A stretch of DNA of 64,000 nucleotides from Burkholderiales bacterium. GTDB taxonomy: Bacteria; Pseudomonadota; Gammaproteobacteria; Burkholderiales; Burkholderiaceae_E. The stretch spans positions 1-64,000 of the forward strand of contig JAIYCW010000013.1 of the NCBI GenBank assembly GCA_027487815.1. The letters run 5' to 3'. Below the pieces are notes generated by a model. That model had not been told where the DNA came from, did no database searches, and saw only the letters and a program-made list of their open reading frames with translations. Both the position numbers and the translations under genes were made by a program. Every line of letters starts with the position of its first letter. The first letter of the stretch is position 1. Positions 17,345-26,543 of this stretch are shown here, piece after piece.

Positions 17345-18160
17345 ATGACCCAACCATTTTCATCTGAATTCGCGCGCCGAAGCTTTATGCAAGCGGGCGC
17401 CCTGGCCGGCACCGCCGCCCTTGCAGGCTGCGCAAGTGCTGGTGGCACGATGCCCGGAGCCACGGCCAAGACACCCTTCACTGTTCCTCAAGTCACGATC
17501 CCGATTGTCGGCAGCGACGAAGTGTTTCCCGTGCGTCGGATTTACTGCATCGGGCGCAACTATGCGGCGCACGCCCGTGAGATGGGCTCAGACCCCACGC
17601 GCGAGCCGCCCTTCTTCTTCCAAAAGCCTACCGATGCGATCCAGTTTGTGCCAAGCGGTGCGGTGGCCGCGCATCCCTATCCGCCGCTCACCAAAAACTA
17701 TCACTACGAGGCCGAGCTGGTGGCCGCACTCCATAAGGGCGGGCGCGACATACCGGTGAGCCAGGCTCTGGAGCATGTGTATGGATACACCCTGGGCCTG
17801 GACATGACGCGGCGGGATTTGCAGCGCGCGATGGGCGATGAGAAAAAGCCCTGGGAAATTGGCAAGAGCTTTGATCGCTCGGCACCAATTGGCGCGCTTC
17901 ACAAGCTTGCGCAAACCGGCCACTTCACCAAGGGCAACATTTGGCTCAAGGTGAATGGTCAAACCAAACAAAACGCCGATCTCAACCAAATGATCTGGTC
18001 GGTGGCCGAGCAAATCTCGCGCTTGTCGCAAGCCTTTGAGCTTTTCCCTGGCGACATCATTTATTCCGGCACGCCTGAAAATGTTGGGCCCGTGGTGCGT
18101 GGGGATGTGATCGAAATGCATATCGATGGCCTGCCGAATTTGAGTGTGCGTATCGTTTGA
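17345..18160 (+). CDS. FAH-family hydrolase with Tat/lipoprotein signal
   Basis: 271-residue fumarylacetoacetate-hydrolase-fold protein. Metal ligands are visible: E122 and E124 in HYEAELVAAL and D153 in GLDMTRRD, plus 'RIYCIGRNYAAHAREMG' and the C-terminal 'DIIYSGTPENVGPV'. Members hydrolyse or decarboxylate acylpyruvates. Unusually it begins with a twin-arginine motif (ARRSFMQ, RR at 11-12), a hydrophobic stretch and a lipobox LAGC (C29), predicting Tat export and lipidation. FAH enzymes are normally cytoplasmic. GAGGAG lies just upstream of the ATG. Confidence 0.88.
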   Translation: MTQPFSSEFARRSFMQAGALAGTAALAGCASAGGTMPGATAKTPFTVPQVTIPIVGSDEVFPVRRIYCIGRNYAAHAREMGSDPTREPPFFFQKPTDAIQFVPSGAVAAHPYPPLTKNYHYEAELVAALHKGGRDIPVSQALEHVYGYTLGLDMTRRDLQRAMGDEKKPWEIGKSFDRSAPIGALHKLAQTGHFTKGNIWLKVNGQTKQNADLNQMIWSVAEQISRLSQAFELFPGDIIYSGTPENVGPVVRGDVIEMHIDGLPNLSVRIV

Positions 18161-18212
18161 TCTCGGGCTGGGATTGAAAAGGTGTGCGGCGCGGGGTAAG
18201 CTTCAAACAGCG

Positions 18213-18234
18213 TACTGTAAGAAAGTAATACTGT
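18213..18234. promoter_or_regulatory. Direct repeats, possible AbrB-antitoxin operator
   Basis: TACTGT occurs twice (18213-18218 and 18229-18234), the second copy overlapping the GTG start of the antitoxin gene. Antitoxins of this family bind repeats at their own promoter. Two hexamers alone are weak support. Confidence 0.3.
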
Positions 18235-18460
18235 GCTACCAACCTCCAAGCTCACAAGCAAATACCAGGCAACCGTTCCTACCCAGGTTCGAAAGGCGCT
18301 TAAGTTAAGTTCCGGGGATCTGGTGGGATTTGAGGTGACGGGTAATGTAGTCAAGCTGGTGCGTGTGAGCCCGCTTGATGTGGCGTTTGCCCAAGCCCTG
18401 GAAGGAACGCTGGAGGAGTGGTCCAGCGCCAAGGATGAGCAGGCGTTTAAGGATCTTTGA
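18233..18460 (+). CDS. AbrB/MazE-type antitoxin
   Basis: 75-residue swapped-hairpin AbrB protein. The DNA-binding segment is 'SKLTSKYQATVPTQVRKALKLSSGDLVGF', the standard AbrB/MazE pattern. The acidic C-terminal tail ('LEEWSSAKDEQAFKDL') would neutralise the toxin. It starts at GTG with a weak ribosome-binding site. Its TGA stop overlaps the toxin ATG (TGATG). Confidence 0.87.
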   Translation: MLPTSKLTSKYQATVPTQVRKALKLSSGDLVGFEVTGNVVKLVRVSPLDVAFAQALEGTLEEWSSAKDEQAFKDL

Positions 18461-18807
18461 TGGGTCGATTGGTGCTTGAGCCTTTTGATGTCGTGGTGCT
18501 GCCCTTTCCGTTTACGGATTCGGGGTCTTCAAAACGTAGGCCAGCCTTGGTGGTGTCGAGTAGTGCATTCAATAGCGCACAGAAGCACAGCGTGCTCGCC
18601 ATGATTACCAGCGCCGACCACACCGACTGGGCAGCCGACTGCCCGATCACTGATCTGGAATCTGCGGGGCTTCCAAGGCCGTGCCTTGTGCGGTTTAAGC
18701 TATTTACTTTGGATCACCGCTTGGTCATTCGAGTTGCGGGGACGCTTGGCGCTCCAGATCGCAAGAGCATCAAGAGGCAATGGAAAGGTTTGTTGGCTTT
18801 CAGCTGA
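18460..18807 (+). CDS. MazF/PemK-type mRNA interferase toxin
   Basis: 115-residue SH3-barrel endoribonuclease toxin. Family marks are 'LEPFDVVVLPFPFTDSGSSKRRPALVVSS' at the N-terminus with the conserved 'P..RPALV' core, then 'PRPCLVRFKLFTLD' for the substrate loop. Start taken at the ATG overlapping the antitoxin stop; a TTG one codon earlier is also possible. It would cleave mRNA at a short motif that cannot be predicted here. Confidence 0.89.
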   Translation: MGRLVLEPFDVVVLPFPFTDSGSSKRRPALVVSSSAFNSAQKHSVLAMITSADHTDWAADCPITDLESAGLPRPCLVRFKLFTLDHRLVIRVAGTLGAPDRKSIKRQWKGLLAFS

Positions 18808-18986
18808 GCTGTTGCGCCGCGTTGTGAAGATAAGCGGCTCGTTCCTGGATAACCGGATTGATAGTTCGAGTAAATATCGGCTTAGATTACGAAAAATCGA
18901 TCAAACATAAACGCTCGAACAAGTCATGAGCGAGGTCGATTACGTTGTCTCGCCGGTCAGACGGCCAATTCTGTAATCTATCCGCT

Positions 18987-19691
18987 ATGGATCATCATGT
19001 TTTTGCAGCGGCCCTGGGGCCAAGTCCAGGGTCGCGCACCAACGAACTGAACCGCGGCCCCTTGCATCATCTAAAGATCGCGGGTGCGGTGGGGCGCTTG
19101 GGCGAGGCCTTTATCAATGCTGCATTGAGTCGCACCGATATCCGGCAAGTGGATGTGCTGGTCCAGCAGCCCTTCACTCAAGCGCCGCCAAAGCTTCGAG
19201 GCATCGAAAGCTCCCAGTGGTTGCGCGAGCCCGCCGCGGATGCGCTTATTCTTTTGCCTGCGATGGATCATGATGGGCTAGCCCGATTGGGTAATGCTCG
19301 GGATGCGGTCTATGCCAGTTTGGAGCCGGAGTTCATGCGGCAATTGCTAACCAGGCAAACGCTTGACCAGACCCGCATCCTATTGATTCATCCGCTGGCG
19401 GCTTGGCAGCAATTGGGTGCTTTTCAGCAGGGGCTTGCGGGCCCGCTTGAAGATCAAGTCGCTGGGTGCGGGGCGCAGTCGGTGACGATTGTGCGACCGG
19501 TGTTATCCGCGAGTACCCCAGGGGGTAGTTGGTTGCAGCGCGTGGTCAATGTGTATTTGAGCTTGCAGCTATTGATGATGCCGCGCTCGTTGCCCAGCCT
19601 CACATCGGCGCAGATTGCTTCACTGGCTTTGAATCACCTCGCCCAAGCGGGGCCTGGGGTGCAGGTCATTGGCGCGGCTGATCTCGCCTGA
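18987..19691 (+). CDS. Protein of unknown function (Rossmann-like N-terminus)
   Basis: 234-residue protein beginning MDHHVFAAAL. 'LKIAGAVGRLGEAFINAALSR..IRQVDVLVQQPF' has the glycine spacing of a dinucleotide-binding start and resembles NAD(P)-binding epimerase-like or HTATIP2-like proteins, but the match is loose. The C-terminal half ('SWLQRVVNVYLSLQLLMMPRSLPSLTSAQIASLALNHLAQ') is helical and hydrophobic. No signal peptide. It precedes hemE by about 100 bases on the same strand. I cannot assign a reaction. Confidence 0.55.
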   Translation: MDHHVFAAALGPSPGSRTNELNRGPLHHLKIAGAVGRLGEAFINAALSRTDIRQVDVLVQQPFTQAPPKLRGIESSQWLREPAADALILLPAMDHDGLARLGNARDAVYASLEPEFMRQLLTRQTLDQTRILLIHPLAAWQQLGAFQQGLAGPLEDQVAGCGAQSVTIVRPVLSASTPGGSWLQRVVNVYLSLQLLMMPRSLPSLTSAQIASLALNHLAQAGPGVQVIGAADLA

Positions 19692-19787
19692 TACGTACCC
19701 GGGCCTAATCAACTCAAGTCATGGTGTAGGCTTTAGGCTTCGGCCCGGTGTGACGGCCTCAACGCGCGCAACTGCTCTCAGATCATC

Positions 19788-20903
19788 ATGCACTTTCCCG
19801 GCCTCAAAAACGACACCTTCATGCGCGCCCTCATGCGCTTGCCTACCGATTACACGCCTTCGTGGTTGATGCGTCAGGCGGGCCGCTATTTGCCGGAATA
19901 CAACGCCACACGGGCCCGGGCGGGTAACTTTCTAAATCTATGCAAAACCCCTGAGCTGGCCTGTGAAGTCACGCTGCAGCCGCTCGATCGCTTTCCCTTG
20001 GATGCCGCGATTTTGTTTTCCGACATCCTGACCGTGCCGGATGCGATGGGGCTGGGCCTTTATTTTGCCGAGGGCGAGGGCCCGAAGTTTGAGCGCCCGG
20101 TGCGCGATGAGGCGGCCGTCGCCAAGTTGGCTGCACCCGACCCGGAGGTGGAAACCCGTTACGTGATGGATGCGGTGCGCACGATTCGCGGGGCTTTGGG
20201 AGGCCGGGTGCCCCTGATTGGTTTCTCGGGAAGCCCCTGGACTTTGGCTTGCTACATGGTGGAAGGCGGCGGGAGCGATGACTTTCGGCGGGTGAAAACC
20301 ATGCTCTATCAGCGTCCGGACTTGCTGCACTCGATCCTGGAAGTCAACGCAACAGCTGTTGCCTCCTATTTAAATGCACAGATTGATGCGGGCGCCCAGG
20401 CGGTGATGATTTTTGATTCCTGGGGCGGGGCCCTGGCCGATGGCGCGTTTCAGCGGTTTTCCCTGCGTTACACCCAAAAAGTGCTGAAAAAGCTCAAACT
20501 GGATCGGGAAGAGCCCGACGGCCAGGGCGGCACGGTGCGCGTAAGGGTGCCCTCCATTGTGTTTACCAAAGGCGGCGGCTTGTGGCTGGAGCAGATTGCC
20601 GCAAGTGGTTGTGATGCGGTGGGCGTGGACTGGACCATGAACCTCGGCACCGCACGTGCCCTGGTCGGTGACCGGGTGGCGGTGCAAGGCAATATGGATC
20701 CAATGGCTTTATTTGCCACGCCAGGCCAAGTGCAGGGTGAGGCACTGAAAGTGCTGGAAAGCTGGGGCATTCCCAGCCCCGGGGTGGGGCATATTTTCAA
20801 TTTGGGGCATGGGATCAACCAATTTACCCCGCCCGATAATGTGTTGGCACTTCTGGAGGCAGTACACACTTACAGTAAACAGCAGCGCCAGAGCAGTGTC
20901 TAG
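19788..20903 (+). CDS. hemE: Uroporphyrinogen decarboxylase
   Basis: 371-residue enzyme of heme biosynthesis that removes four acetate carboxyls from uroporphyrinogen III to give coproporphyrinogen III in the cytoplasm. Signature 1 is [15 protein letters not shown] (residues 24-38), signature 2 '[17 protein letters not shown]'. The catalytic Asp is in '[10 protein letters not shown]' and the C-terminal His in '[13 protein letters not shown]'. Length is normal. It is followed by the AT-rich gap before priA. Confidence 0.98.
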   Translation: MHFPGLKNDTFMRALMRLPTDYTPSWLMRQAGRYLPEYNATRARAGNFLNLCKTPELACEVTLQPLDRFPLDAAILFSDILTVPDAMGLGLYFAEGEGPKFERPVRDEAAVAKLAAPDPEVETRYVMDAVRTIRGALGGRVPLIGFSGSPWTLACYMVEGGGSDDFRRVKTMLYQRPDLLHSILEVNATAVASYLNAQIDAGAQAVMIFDSWGGALADGAFQRFSLRYTQKVLKKLKLDREEPDGQGGTVRVRVPSIVFTKGGGLWLEQIAASGCDAVGVDWTMNLGTARALVGDRVAVQGNMDPMALFATPGQVQGEALKVLESWGIPSPGVGHIFNLGHGINQFTPPDNVLALLEAVHTYSKQQRQSSV

Positions 20904-20929
20904 GACATTCGCGCGGGTTGTCGAAAAAG

Positions 20930-21260
20930 CAAGCATTTATTTTTTGAAAATCCGCCTTTTCCCGATTTGCCAAGGGTGTTTTTTTCTGATCTAAATTCCG
21001 TTTGTAAATCAAGTTATACACATCTTCCCGCTTGGATGCATAAGCATGGCACGATGATGACAGTACATCGTTGTTTGATTCTAAAGTATTGATTTATAAG
21101 CTTTTTATTCTGCATAAATTTTTAGCAGACCACCTTTGGAGCGAGTTTTCCGAGCGGGGCCGAGGCGGCCGAGTGAGTTATCCACTGATTTATCCACAGC
21201 TTTTGTCAACAACTCCAAAAACCCCTTTTAAGTCGACCTGTTGCGCATCACACTTAAAGT
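20930..21260. other. AT-rich intergenic region with DnaA boxes (candidate replication origin)
   Basis: The 376-base gap between hemE and priA is much more AT-rich than its surroundings, especially 20930-21000 and 21060-21125. It carries a perfect DnaA box TTATCCACA (21190-21198), a one-mismatch box TTATCCACT (21178-21186) and a TTATNCACA-type box (TTATACACA, 21014-21022), all on the plus strand. AT-rich runs beside clustered DnaA boxes are the layout of a bacterial oriC. No dnaA or dnaN gene is in the window, and no other gene is visible in the gap. Origin status is inference; the boxes could instead regulate priA. Confidence 0.4.
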
Positions 21261-21279
21261 GAATTCTTAGAAGCGTGCT

Positions 21280-23349
21280 GTGATTCTCGAAATTCTTCTG
21301 GATTTACCGATGGCGCCCGCGTTTGATTATCGCTGGGGTGTCGAACGTGGAGCCCCGCCCGCGTTGGGTTCTGTCGTACTGGTGCCTTGGGGGACGGGAC
21401 GCCGAATTGGCCTGGTGGGCGGGCACAAAGAACGCTCGGAGTTGCCCGATGAGCGGGTGCGCGATGCGCTTGAGGTGCTGGCCGATCTGCCGACTCTGGA
21501 TGGGTCGTGGTGGCGGCTGTTGCGGTTTGCCGCCCAGTACTATCACCGGCATCTGGGCGAACTGGCACTTCCAGCGCTGCCCAAAACCCTGCGCCAGCCG
21601 CCTAAACCCCAGTCTAAGCGCCGATCGCGTAAAGCGGCTGAGCCTAAATCGGCTGACTCGCCGCCCAGCACGAGGCCGGCTGACCTGCCGGTTTTGCCGA
21701 GCTTGAGTGCGCAGCAAGCCTTGGCGCTGGAGCGTTTGATGGCCGGGCAGGGGTATGGTTGCCATTTGCTGCACGGCATCACCGGATCGGGCAAAACCGA
21801 GGTGTATTTGCGGTGGATCGCCCACCATCTGCAGCAACCTGGCGCTCAGGTGCTTTTGCTGGTGCCTGAAATCGCCCTGACTCCGCAACTCTTGAGCCGC
21901 CTGCAGGCCCGGTTTTCCGACACTTCGATGGTGGTGCTGCATAGTTTGTTGTCTGACCAGCAGCGGGCTGAGGGTTGGCTTGCTGCGGCGCGGGGTCAGG
22001 CGCAACTGGTGGTGGGCACGCGCCTGGCGGTGCTCACTCCGCTGCCTGGCCTGGCCGCCATTGTGGTGGACGAGGAGCATGATCCTTCCTTCAAGCAGCC
22101 GGATGCGGCGCGTTACTCAGCGCGTGACCTGGCGGTGGCGCGCGCGTCTCAAAGTGGTATTCCTATTGTTTTGGGTTCGGCCACGCCCTCACTTGAAACC
22201 TGGCATGCGGCGCAAACCGGCCGCTATCAGCGCCTGGATTTGCTTGAGCGCGCCGCCGGTGGGCAATTGCCGCCGATCCATTTGGTGAACCTGGGGCAGA
22301 CCCGGCCGGAGCATGGGCTTGCGCCCTCCTCGATTGCCACACTGCAAACCACCCTGGCACAAGGCTTTCAATCCCTGGTGTTTATTAATAGGCGCGGCTT
22401 TGCGCCGGTGTTGCATTGCTCGGCCTGCGCCTGGGTGAGCCGTTGTGATGCCTGCAGCGCCAATCGGGTTTTGCATAGGATGCCGCGGGGCAGGTATCGA
22501 CTGATTTGCCACCATTGCAGCGCCACGCAGGCGGTGCCTCAGCGTTGCCCAAATTGCGGCAACCAAGATCTGAGCCCCTTGGGGGCCGGCACTCAGCAGA
22601 TGGAAGATATTCTTGCGCAGCAGGTGCCGGGCGCGCGGGTGCTGCGGCTTGATCGTGATGTGGCCCGAAAGAAAGGGGCGACCCAGGCGGTGCTGGATGC
22701 CGCGCATGCTGGTGAGGCGGATATCCTGGTGGGCACCCAGATGCTGGCCAAGGGTCATGATTTTCAGCGCTTGGCGCTGGTGCTCGTGCTGGATGCAGAC
22801 AATGGCCTGTATAGCTCCGATTTTCGTGCGCCCGAACGGCTGTTTGCCACACTGATGCAGGTGGCCGGGCGGGCTGGTCGATCCGCAGAGGTGGCTGCTC
22901 ATGCGCGGGTGCTGATCCAAACCCGGTTTGTGGACCACCCACTTTTTGCAGCCTTGCAGGCACATGACTATCCGCGTTTCGCGCAAGAGCAGCTGAATGA
23001 GCGCGAAGCCGCCGGGTTACCTCCCTTTCGCTATCAAGCCATGCTGCGAGTGGAGGCACGCAGCTTTGCGCAGGCCCATGCCTGGTTAAGTGCAGCACGC
23101 GATCAGGCTCAGCCCTGGCTCACGCAGGCAGGTGGTGCCAAACGGCCCAACGCTGTGGTGCTTTATGACCCCGTCCCCATGCTGATGGCGCGGGTGGCCA
23201 ATGTGGAGCGGGCGCAGCTCTTGATAGAATCCGCCTCCCGAAAGTATTTGCACGAGTTCCTGACCCCATGGCAAGCGCAGTTGCGCACGCAAAAGTTGTC
23301 CGATGGCGTGTTGCGCTGGGTTCTGGAGATCGATCCGCTCGAGCTTTAG
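21280..23349 (+). CDS. priA: Primosomal replication restart helicase PriA
   Basis: 689-residue 3'-5' helicase that recognises stalled forks and reloads the replisome. N-terminal DNA-binding domain (residues 1-100), a basic linker near 105-125, Walker A GITGSGKT at 166-173, the DEEH helicase motif in 'IVVDEEHDPSFKQ', and the cysteine-rich zinc insertion ('CSACAWVSRCDAC' then 'CHHCSATQAVPQRCPNCG'). Helicase motif VI is in 'LMQVAGRAGRS'. It starts at GTG, the natural beginning of the family sequence. No close upstream gene, so it likely has its own promoter in the AT-rich gap. Confidence 0.97.
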   Translation: MILEILLDLPMAPAFDYRWGVERGAPPALGSVVLVPWGTGRRIGLVGGHKERSELPDERVRDALEVLADLPTLDGSWWRLLRFAAQYYHRHLGELALPALPKTLRQPPKPQSKRRSRKAAEPKSADSPPSTRPADLPVLPSLSAQQALALERLMAGQGYGCHLLHGITGSGKTEVYLRWIAHHLQQPGAQVLLLVPEIALTPQLLSRLQARFSDTSMVVLHSLLSDQQRAEGWLAAARGQAQLVVGTRLAVLTPLPGLAAIVVDEEHDPSFKQPDAARYSARDLAVARASQSGIPIVLGSATPSLETWHAAQTGRYQRLDLLERAAGGQLPPIHLVNLGQTRPEHGLAPSSIATLQTTLAQGFQSLVFINRRGFAPVLHCSACAWVSRCDACSANRVLHRMPRGRYRLICHHCSATQAVPQRCPNCGNQDLSPLGAGTQQMEDILAQQVPGARVLRLDRDVARKKGATQAVLDAAHAGEADILVGTQMLAKGHDFQRLALVLVLDADNGLYSSDFRAPERLFATLMQVAGRAGRSAEVAAHARVLIQTRFVDHPLFAALQAHDYPRFAQEQLNEREAAGLPPFRYQAMLRVEARSFAQAHAWLSAARDQAQPWLTQAGGAKRPNAVVLYDPVPMLMARVANVERAQLLIESASRKYLHEFLTPWQAQLRTQKLSDGVLRWVLEIDPLEL

Positions 23350-23392
23350 GACGAGCCGCAAGAGTTCGTTCACGCCTGCAGTTGGTGCTGCG

Positions 23393-25519
23393 ATGATGAA
23401 TGAGCGTCAGCGTGAGGCTGTGCGTTATCTGAATGGCCCTTGCCTGGTGATTGCCGGGGCGGGCAGCGGCAAGACCCGCGTGATCACTCACAAGATCGAG
23501 CACCTGATCCGCAGCGGTCAAAGCGCAGGCAGCATTGCCGCGATTACCTTTACCAACAAGGCCGCTCAAGAGATGAGTGAGCGCCTAAAGCCCATGCTCA
23601 AGTCGCTGAGCGCCGAGGCCCGGCCGATGGTGAGTACCTTTCACTCGCTGGGCGTGCAGATGTTGCGCCAGGATGGAGCGAGCATTGGCTTGAAGCCGCG
23701 CTTTTCGATCATTGATTCGAACGATGCTGGTGCCTTGGTGCAAGAAGCCCTGGCCACCACCGATCGCAAACTGATCCGGATCGCACAATCGCAAATCTCG
23801 CTGTGGAAAAACGCATTGATCGAGCCCGATGAGGCGCTCGCAACTGCCGCCAATGAGCGGCTGCATCAACTGGCGCGGGTCTATCGCGAGTACAACGCGA
23901 CCCTCACCGCGTATCAATCCGTGGACTTTGATGATCTTATCCTCGTGCCCACCCGGATGCTGCGCAGCCAGGCCGAGGTGTTGCAGCGGTGGCGCGAAAA
24001 GCTGCGCTACTTTCTGGTCGACGAAGTGCAAGACACCAACGCATGCCAATATGCCTTACTCCATTTGCTCGTGGGGCCTCGCGGTGCGCTCACTGCAGTT
24101 GGCGATGATGATCAGTCGATCTATGGATGGCGCGGGGCCACGCTTGAGAACCTGCGTAATCTTGAGCGTGATTATCCCAATCTGCATGTGATCAAGCTTG
24201 AGCAGAACTATCGCTCCAGCGGGCATATCCTCACGGCGGCCAATCAACTGATCACCCATAACCCCAAGCTGCATGAAAAGAAACTGTGGTCCGAGTTTGG
24301 GCCTGGTGATCCGGTGGCGCTCTTTGCTTACGACAATGAAGAGGCCGAGGCTGAGTCCGTGATTCAGCGCTTGCAGGCCTTGAAGTTTGAGCGACGCGGC
24401 AAGTTTGAGGATTACGCGATTCTGTATCGCGGCAATCATCAGGCGCGGGTGTTTGAGCAGATGCTGCGCAAGCAGAAGATTCCTTATGTGCTTTCGGGCG
24501 GGCAATCGTTTTTTGAGCGTAGCGAAATTCGCGACCTTATCGCTTATCTGCGTTTGCTTGTGAATGATGATGATGATCCTGCATTCATTCGCGCGGCCAC
24601 CACGCCCAAACGTGGCATTGGGAACGCGACCCTGCAAGTGCTGGGCGAATACTGCGGGCAGCGCAAGTGCTCGATGTTTCAGGGCTTGTTTGAAGCGGGC
24701 TTCGAAGCGAGGTTACCAGCCCGCCAGATCGCGCCGCTTCGCGAGTTTGGCGACTACATCAATCGCTTGCTGTGGCGAGCAACACGCGAGCCTGCCGATC
24801 AATTGGTCGATGACTGGATCGCGGCCATTGAGTATCGCGCCTACTTGTTTGCCAACAATGAAGACAAGATTGCTGCGATGAAATGGCAAAACGTGTGCGA
24901 CTTTATTGAGTGGGTAAAAAAGCGGGCCGGCGAGCAAGATGAACCGACCGCAGGCGTAGGCTTTGGTGCAGGCGCCAAGCAATCTGCTGGCAAGGGCAGC
25001 ACACTCATTGATGTGGCACAAACGATTTCGCTGATCACTCAGCTCGATCGTAATGCCCAGGATGCGGATGCGGTACGCCTGAGCACGATCCATGCGAGCA
25101 AGGGGCTGGAGTTTCCCCATGTGTTTGTGGTGGGTTGCGAAGAAGGGCTTTTGCCGCATTTGGGCGGGCTGGAAGAAGACGAAGAAGCCTCTGAAGGTGG
25201 TGAGGCCAAGACGAGCGCTTCGAGCCCCGGCGCACTGACCACAACACGCATCGAAGAAGAGCGCCGTCTAATGTATGTGGCCATTACTCGTGCGCAGAAA
25301 TCATTGACGCTGAGTTGGTGCAAGGAGCGTGGTGGGCGGCCTCCAGCCGATGCTCAGACGGGTAAGGGGCCGCGCCGTGCTGTGCCTATTGCCCGCGAGC
25401 CTTCACGGTTTTTGGCTGAGATCGGCATGAGCGCGCGCAACCCGATAGCTGAGCCGGTGACTCGTGAACAAGCCCAGCAGAAACTGGGTGCCTTGCGCAA
25501 CCTGCTCAAGCCGAAATAG
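23393..25519 (+). CDS. rep: UvrD/Rep-family ATP-dependent DNA helicase
   Basis: 708-residue superfamily 1A helicase. Motif I is AGAGSGKT at residues 21-28, then 'ITFTNKAAQEMSERL', 'STFHSLGVQML', motif II 'FLVDEVQDTN', motif III 'AVGDDDQSIYGWRGA', 'LEQNYRSSGHIL', and near the C-terminus 'STIHASKGLEFPHVFVVGCEEGLLPH' and 'EEERRLMYVAITRAQKSL'. It unwinds DNA 3'-5' and removes proteins ahead of forks. The ATG pair at 23393/23396 is preferred because the frame upstream overlaps priA. 'RQREAVRYLNGP' and the ending 'LRNLLKPK' favour Rep over UvrD. A fork-repair pairing with adjacent priA makes sense. Confidence 0.93.
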   Translation: MMNERQREAVRYLNGPCLVIAGAGSGKTRVITHKIEHLIRSGQSAGSIAAITFTNKAAQEMSERLKPMLKSLSAEARPMVSTFHSLGVQMLRQDGASIGLKPRFSIIDSNDAGALVQEALATTDRKLIRIAQSQISLWKNALIEPDEALATAANERLHQLARVYREYNATLTAYQSVDFDDLILVPTRMLRSQAEVLQRWREKLRYFLVDEVQDTNACQYALLHLLVGPRGALTAVGDDDQSIYGWRGATLENLRNLERDYPNLHVIKLEQNYRSSGHILTAANQLITHNPKLHEKKLWSEFGPGDPVALFAYDNEEAEAESVIQRLQALKFERRGKFEDYAILYRGNHQARVFEQMLRKQKIPYVLSGGQSFFERSEIRDLIAYLRLLVNDDDDPAFIRAATTPKRGIGNATLQVLGEYCGQRKCSMFQGLFEAGFEARLPARQIAPLREFGDYINRLLWRATREPADQLVDDWIAAIEYRAYLFANNEDKIAAMKWQNVCDFIEWVKKRAGEQDEPTAGVGFGAGAKQSAGKGSTLIDVAQTISLITQLDRNAQDADAVRLSTIHASKGLEFPHVFVVGCEEGLLPHLGGLEEDEEASEGGEAKTSASSPGALTTTRIEEERRLMYVAITRAQKSLTLSWCKERGGRPPADAQTGKGPRRAVPIAREPSRFLAEIGMSARNPIAEPVTREQAQQKLGALRNLLKPK

Positions 25520-25556
25520 TGCTAATTTATTCAATAACAAACTCGAGGAATGCCTG

Positions 25557-26363
25557 ATGATACGTGTCGTGTTTAACCAAAAGGGTGGCGTTGGCAAATC
25601 CACCATCGCGGCCAATCTCGCAGCCATTGCTGCTTCGCGAGGCCGCCGGACCTTGCTGGTCGATCTGGATTCGCAAACCAATTCCACTCAGTATCTTCTG
25701 GGCTTTGAGATCACCAAGGCCAAGCCGACGGTGGCGGAATTTTTCGATCAGTCTCTGAGCTTTCGGGTCTCGAACATGCCGATTCAGCAGTTCATTCATC
25801 CCACGCCTTTTGAGAATCTCAGCCTGATGCCTGCTTCGCCCGATCTGGCGGATTTACACAGCAAGCTGGAGTCGCGTTCCAAGATCCTGAAATTGAGCAA
25901 GGCGCTGGAAGATCTCGATCAGTTTGACGAGATCATCATCGATACCCCGCCCGCCTTGAATTTCTACACTCGCTCGGCGCTTATCGCGGCGGACGTTTGC
26001 CTCATTCCGTTTGATTGCGACGATTTCTCGCGCCAGGCGCTTTACGGCCTGATCGAGGCTGTTGAAGAGATTGCCGAGGATCACAACGATCGCCTGAAGG
26101 TGGAAGGCATTGTGGTGAATCAATTCATGGCGCGTGCTTCCCAGCCGCAGCGTATCGTGCAAGAGTTGATCGATGAGGGCATGCCTGTGCTGGAGTCGCG
26201 CTTGTCGTCTTCGGTGAAGGTGCGCGAGTCGCATGATGCAAGCAAACCGCTGATCTATTTTGCTCCAAGCCATAAGGTCACCCTGGAATTTGTGGCGCTT
26301 TATGATGAGCTTGAAGCGCGCCGCGCATCACCCAAGTCGGGCAAGCGGGTCGTGCGCAAATAG
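25557..26363 (+). CDS. ParA-family ATPase (orphan)
   Basis: 268-residue deviant-Walker ATPase. KGGVGKST at residues 9-16, 'LLVDLDSQTNSTQYLLG' (motif A'), and 'EIIIDTPPALNFYTRSAL' (Walker B). C-terminal 'LSSSVKVRESHDASKPLIYFAPSHKV' is the typical ParA end. A CGAGGA ribosome-binding site precedes the ATG. There is no parB gene next to it, so it is probably not the chromosome-partition ParA but a positioning ATPase for some other cargo. It lies directly upstream of a chemoreceptor gene, and ParC-like ATPases place chemoreceptor arrays; that link is speculative. Confidence 0.88.
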   Translation: MIRVVFNQKGGVGKSTIAANLAAIAASRGRRTLLVDLDSQTNSTQYLLGFEITKAKPTVAEFFDQSLSFRVSNMPIQQFIHPTPFENLSLMPASPDLADLHSKLESRSKILKLSKALEDLDQFDEIIIDTPPALNFYTRSALIAADVCLIPFDCDDFSRQALYGLIEAVEEIAEDHNDRLKVEGIVVNQFMARASQPQRIVQELIDEGMPVLESRLSSSVKVRESHDASKPLIYFAPSHKVTLEFVALYDELEARRASPKSGKRVVRK

Positions 26364-26543
26364 CGGATGGGCTGAGCGGTCGATCGCGCATCGTCTGCGG
26401 TCGACCCGACCCTACTCCCCTGGGTTTCCGGGGATGTTCGTTGGCTATGCCATTTGGCAGAAGCGCTAGATTCAAACTTCACGGGGCACCACCTTTGTTT
26501 GCGGGGATGGGGTCCGCGCAGCTATGGCGTTTTGAAGGGTTGA

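Noticed and set aside
18057-18432. Minus-strand open frames opposite the FAH end and the AbrB gene
   Set aside because: They overlap well-supported genes on the other strand and show no motif.
26395-26440. Possible terminator hairpin after parA
   Set aside because: Stem has an internal mismatch after four base pairs and no T tract.
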